Assembly: GCA_034440635.1 (NCBI GenBank)
Contig: JAOTON010000385.1
Location: 2,386,501 to 2,450,500 of the forward strand
Direction: 5' to 3'
Source: Lepas anatifera
Taxonomy: Eukaryota; Arthropoda; Thecostraca; Lepadidae
Length of the DNA stretch: 64,000 bases
Below the pieces are notes generated by a model. That model searched no databases. It saw only the letters and a list, made by a program, of their open reading frames with translations, and was not told the origin of the DNA. Made by a program: the position numbers and the translations under genes. Position 1 is the stretch's first letter; each line of letters starts with the position of its first letter. Of the stretch, positions 61,561 to 64,000 are shown piece by piece.

Positions 61561-62122
61561 AAATATATGTAATAATAATTACGAAACAAAAATCTAGTTG
61601 GTCTTGTGATGCGTGATATATGTACTGTTTTAGGAAAGAAAATATTGATATGTGTTCTGTGTGTGAATGCGTGTTTTTAATTCTGCAGGAAGAAGTGGTT
61701 GCTCCTAAGCGTGTGCTTGTCTTTTTGAATTTTTGTGCTCAAAAATGTATCATTGCTGAAGATGGCTTGAAGTCGAAAGCTCCGATTATTACTGTATCTA
61801 TTCTTTCAGTGTAAATTTAGATCTAAAATAAAAATAGTAATTTGGCAGATAATGGTCAATTTCAACACCACTAAGCTCATAATAACAACGCTGCTTCCAA
61901 CTGTTCTCCGCATACTTACGTATTGATCCCATCCGTCTATTATATGATAATAGGGTATCATAGGCGTGATCAGATACCGTGAATATGGGGTTCGCTAACT
62001 TGCAAGCGTATTTTAGTGTTGTATCTGCATTGAATGGGGCAAAGCATCGTAGATATTTGCATTTAGCCCTCACACCAAATGGACACCATTCATCCATAGG
62101 CAGATCTAGCAGTATTGCCCGG
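61561..62122 (+). other. 3' flank of the retroelement
   Basis: This AT-rich stretch probably includes the retroelement 3' untranslated region. CTGAAGA at 61756-61762 and GAAA at 61775-61778 resemble hammerhead-ribozyme core bases, with one extra base. The segment 61932-62075 resembles 58806-58945. Confidence 0.4.
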
Positions 62123-62146
62123 GTGATGATGATGATGATGATGATG
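62123..62146. repeat. (GAT)n microsatellite
   Basis: Eight trinucleotide units. The minus-strand frame 61798-62394 reads it as polyisoleucine. Confidence 0.95.
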
Positions 62147-63400
62147 GTTCCGGCCGTCGAATAAGGATATCCATATGGGGGTGCCTCGTTAAAGTCGCCC
62201 CAATCGCCGAACGAAGATTCGGCGATTCCGGTTTCGATGACAGCCGATTTGTGGCGAGGACTCGCGCCGATGCGCCGTCCCCGCCGTCCAGGTCCCACCT
62301 GGCCCCCTCTCGGGACCGGAGGTGGCTGTCTTCGGGACCGTTTTCGTGGTGATTCCCGGGCTGGGATACCCGAATTACAGCCTTGAGTGATCAAGGCATA
62401 GTCGTTGGCCGTTGGCCCAGACTTTTCGGTGGCCGGTTTGGTCGGCTAAGTAGAGATGCATTCGCGAGTTTGTTGGTCCTGTTTTTATACAAGTAACTAG
62501 ATCTTGTGGGTATGAGTTAATTAAGCTATCATTATCTTCTTATAATCTTGTAACCTGATATTTTTCTATATATTGCGGGATAAATAAATTACCTCCGCAC
62601 GGTATGCACGAGGTATGCATAAATACCAATAATTTACGTTTACCAATAATTACCAATAATTAACGTTTTTTAGAAATCAGCTTCAAGGAGGCTTCCTGAT
62701 GGGAGTATTATACAACATCTTTTACCGGTAGAGTCTTGATAAAGACGTCACGTTTTTCTTCAATGAAAATGGAGGAACTGAGGTCAGTTTTGATTCAAGT
62801 GTCGAGTTTGCCGCACCTGTTTTAGATTTGTCTCTCGGAAAAATCTTCTTCTCTCCAGTTTTTCTTAGTCTTCTTTTTCGCCAGCGGATTCAATGGTAGC
62901 CGTCATTTGCAAGATGAGCAACATGCACGATAAGGTACATTTTGACTACACTGACATGAGGTAAAGTGCTAAAAAATGGTTAAGAAAATGCAAAAAACAC
63001 GGAGCCTCCTTTTCCGGCCGACCAGCTGGAAGTCAGCCGGCCGACTCCTGACCCGGGCCGACTCCTGTTGCCCGGGTCGGGCAGGGGTGTACAAAGACGG
63101 GGTAATTTGAAAAAGGTCATACCTGAAAGGTGGGGTAATTTGTGTCTTACCACACTATTTACCCTACCTGAATCCGCCTCTGACATATTTTCGGTATTTG
63201 AGCACTTTGCTTGACATACCTGGTACCTGACGTGTGCATTTCTGCAGGAAAAGAAGATATGAAAAATTCATATAATTCACCCCAAATGTCCGGCCCTAGA
63301 ACCACTCTTGAATTTTGAATTTCGTCTAAATGAAAGATTTGACCATTTCCAAGCAATTCCCTGTCAATCCATATTAGTTTCGTGAAAATCAAGCCTAAGG
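62147..63400. other. Sequence of unknown origin inside the F4 composite
   Basis: A GC-rich block at 62150-62400, an AT-rich block, and a GGCCGACTCCTG duplication near 63040-63070. Open frames are unrecognised. It may be insertion sequence or F4 interior. Confidence 0.35.
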
Positions 63401-63630
63401 AGACAAGAGCTACGGATAATATAAAAAGGGCAGAAATTTCGTATAGTGTAGACACCCTACCCTCAATTTTTAAAATTTTGATATTTTTAATTCAGTTCAT
63501 CCTGTGAGAAATCCATTTTATTTTGAATTTTTTAAAAATCGACCAGGTAGATTTCGAGATCTTAGAGGGGGCGGAATCTGCCCCCTGTTGGAAATAGGGG
63601 TAGCCGGGAACCCGTTGGAAATAGGGTTAA

Positions 63631-64000
63631 ATTATCTTAACAGATATATTCCGATTTTATTTAGATCAGCCTCTGATTTAGAAACAAAACTATTGCACTC
63701 TACGTCGTAGATGACCAGGTTTCCTTACTAAATATGTCATGTTATCAATACTGCTTTGAAGACACATCTGTCCTTGAACGACACGTGGTACCATTACTTT
63801 GTGGAGGCGATGTTCGTGGTGAGTATGTAGGACAGAATAATGTTCAGGGTAATGATTGATCGAAGAGCTCGACGGTTGACATCATGTCTCGCTCCACGCA
63901 TTCGAACACATTCCGTTGACAAGGTACATTTCGTCCACATATGATTAATAACAGTTCAGTCGTCAAAGAAAGCGAGAATAACGTTTTCTAAGGATTGCAC
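63631..64000. other. Right flank of the window
   Basis: AT-rich unique DNA with no recognised feature. Confidence 0.4.

Larger units (their letters stand above)
58408..63626 (+). mobile_element. F4 element ends enclosing a 5.2-kb composite
   Basis: TTAA at 58404-58407 precedes CCCTATTTCCAACG and a GGGGGGGCAGATTCTGCC palindrome. TTAA at 63627-63630 follows a doubled inverted terminal motif (GTTGGAAATAGGG twice) and GGGGGCGGAATCTGCCCCC. The right flank TTTCGAGATCTTAGAGGGGG matches the equivalent F2 position, and the left AGATTTTTCCATAGTATCTC matches the opposite F2 end, so both ends are in correct orientation. The interior is mostly a Penelope-like element and other insertions. That the two ends belong to one insertion is inference. 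Confidence 0.6.

Noticed and set aside
61798..62394. 198-codon minus-strand frame
   Set aside because: It passes through the GAT microsatellite as polyisoleucine and lies over the retroelement 3' flank; no family resemblance.

Overview
The window is animal nuclear DNA. It holds one well-supported protein-coding gene, a three-exon beta-tubulin on the minus strand (coding bases between 20249 and 31271, 446 codons plus stop). The spliceosomal introns and tRNA-derived SINEs, Penelope-like retroelement and minisatellites around it are all eukaryotic. Tubulin residues such as Tyr167 and the YQEATAD-type tail look arthropod-like; that is a recollection of family patterns, not a search result.

Layout. 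1-2960 is a 22-bp satellite with a 180-bp higher-order repeat, fading into a related degenerate repeat to about 3480. 3481-20000 is intergenic DNA with transposable elements. 20249-31271 is the tubulin gene, whose 9283-bp first intron is packed with nested elements. 31272-53000 is intergenic DNA with more element copies and a few CpG-rich patches. 53030-57680 holds three different long minisatellite arrays. 58404-63630 is a composite: a candidate outer element enclosing a decayed Penelope-like retroelement that was itself hit twice.

The most interesting content is a group of non-autonomous DNA elements that I call F1-F4 (F1 about 1.02 kb, F2 840 bp, F3 about 0.98 kb uninterrupted, F4 known here from its ends). 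They share core sequence and a terminal plan but have lineage-specific termini. They sit between four-base duplications of the form NTAA. Two nested insertions show the duplication directly: ATAA in the retroelement and CTAA in a SINE tail. One end carries a duplicated terminal motif plus a GC-rich palindrome. The other carries a palindrome plus a hairpin whose stem shows a compensatory change between F2 and F3. The cores are dense in AGGTCA half-sites. A fifth family, F5 (about 449 bp, also TTAA-flanked), is present in three near-complete copies, two of them carrying younger insertions whose removal gives back the same length.

No transposase for any of these families, no complete second gene, no rRNA and no convincing functional tRNA gene was found. 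Most long open frames outside tubulin are stop-free readings of tandem repeats.
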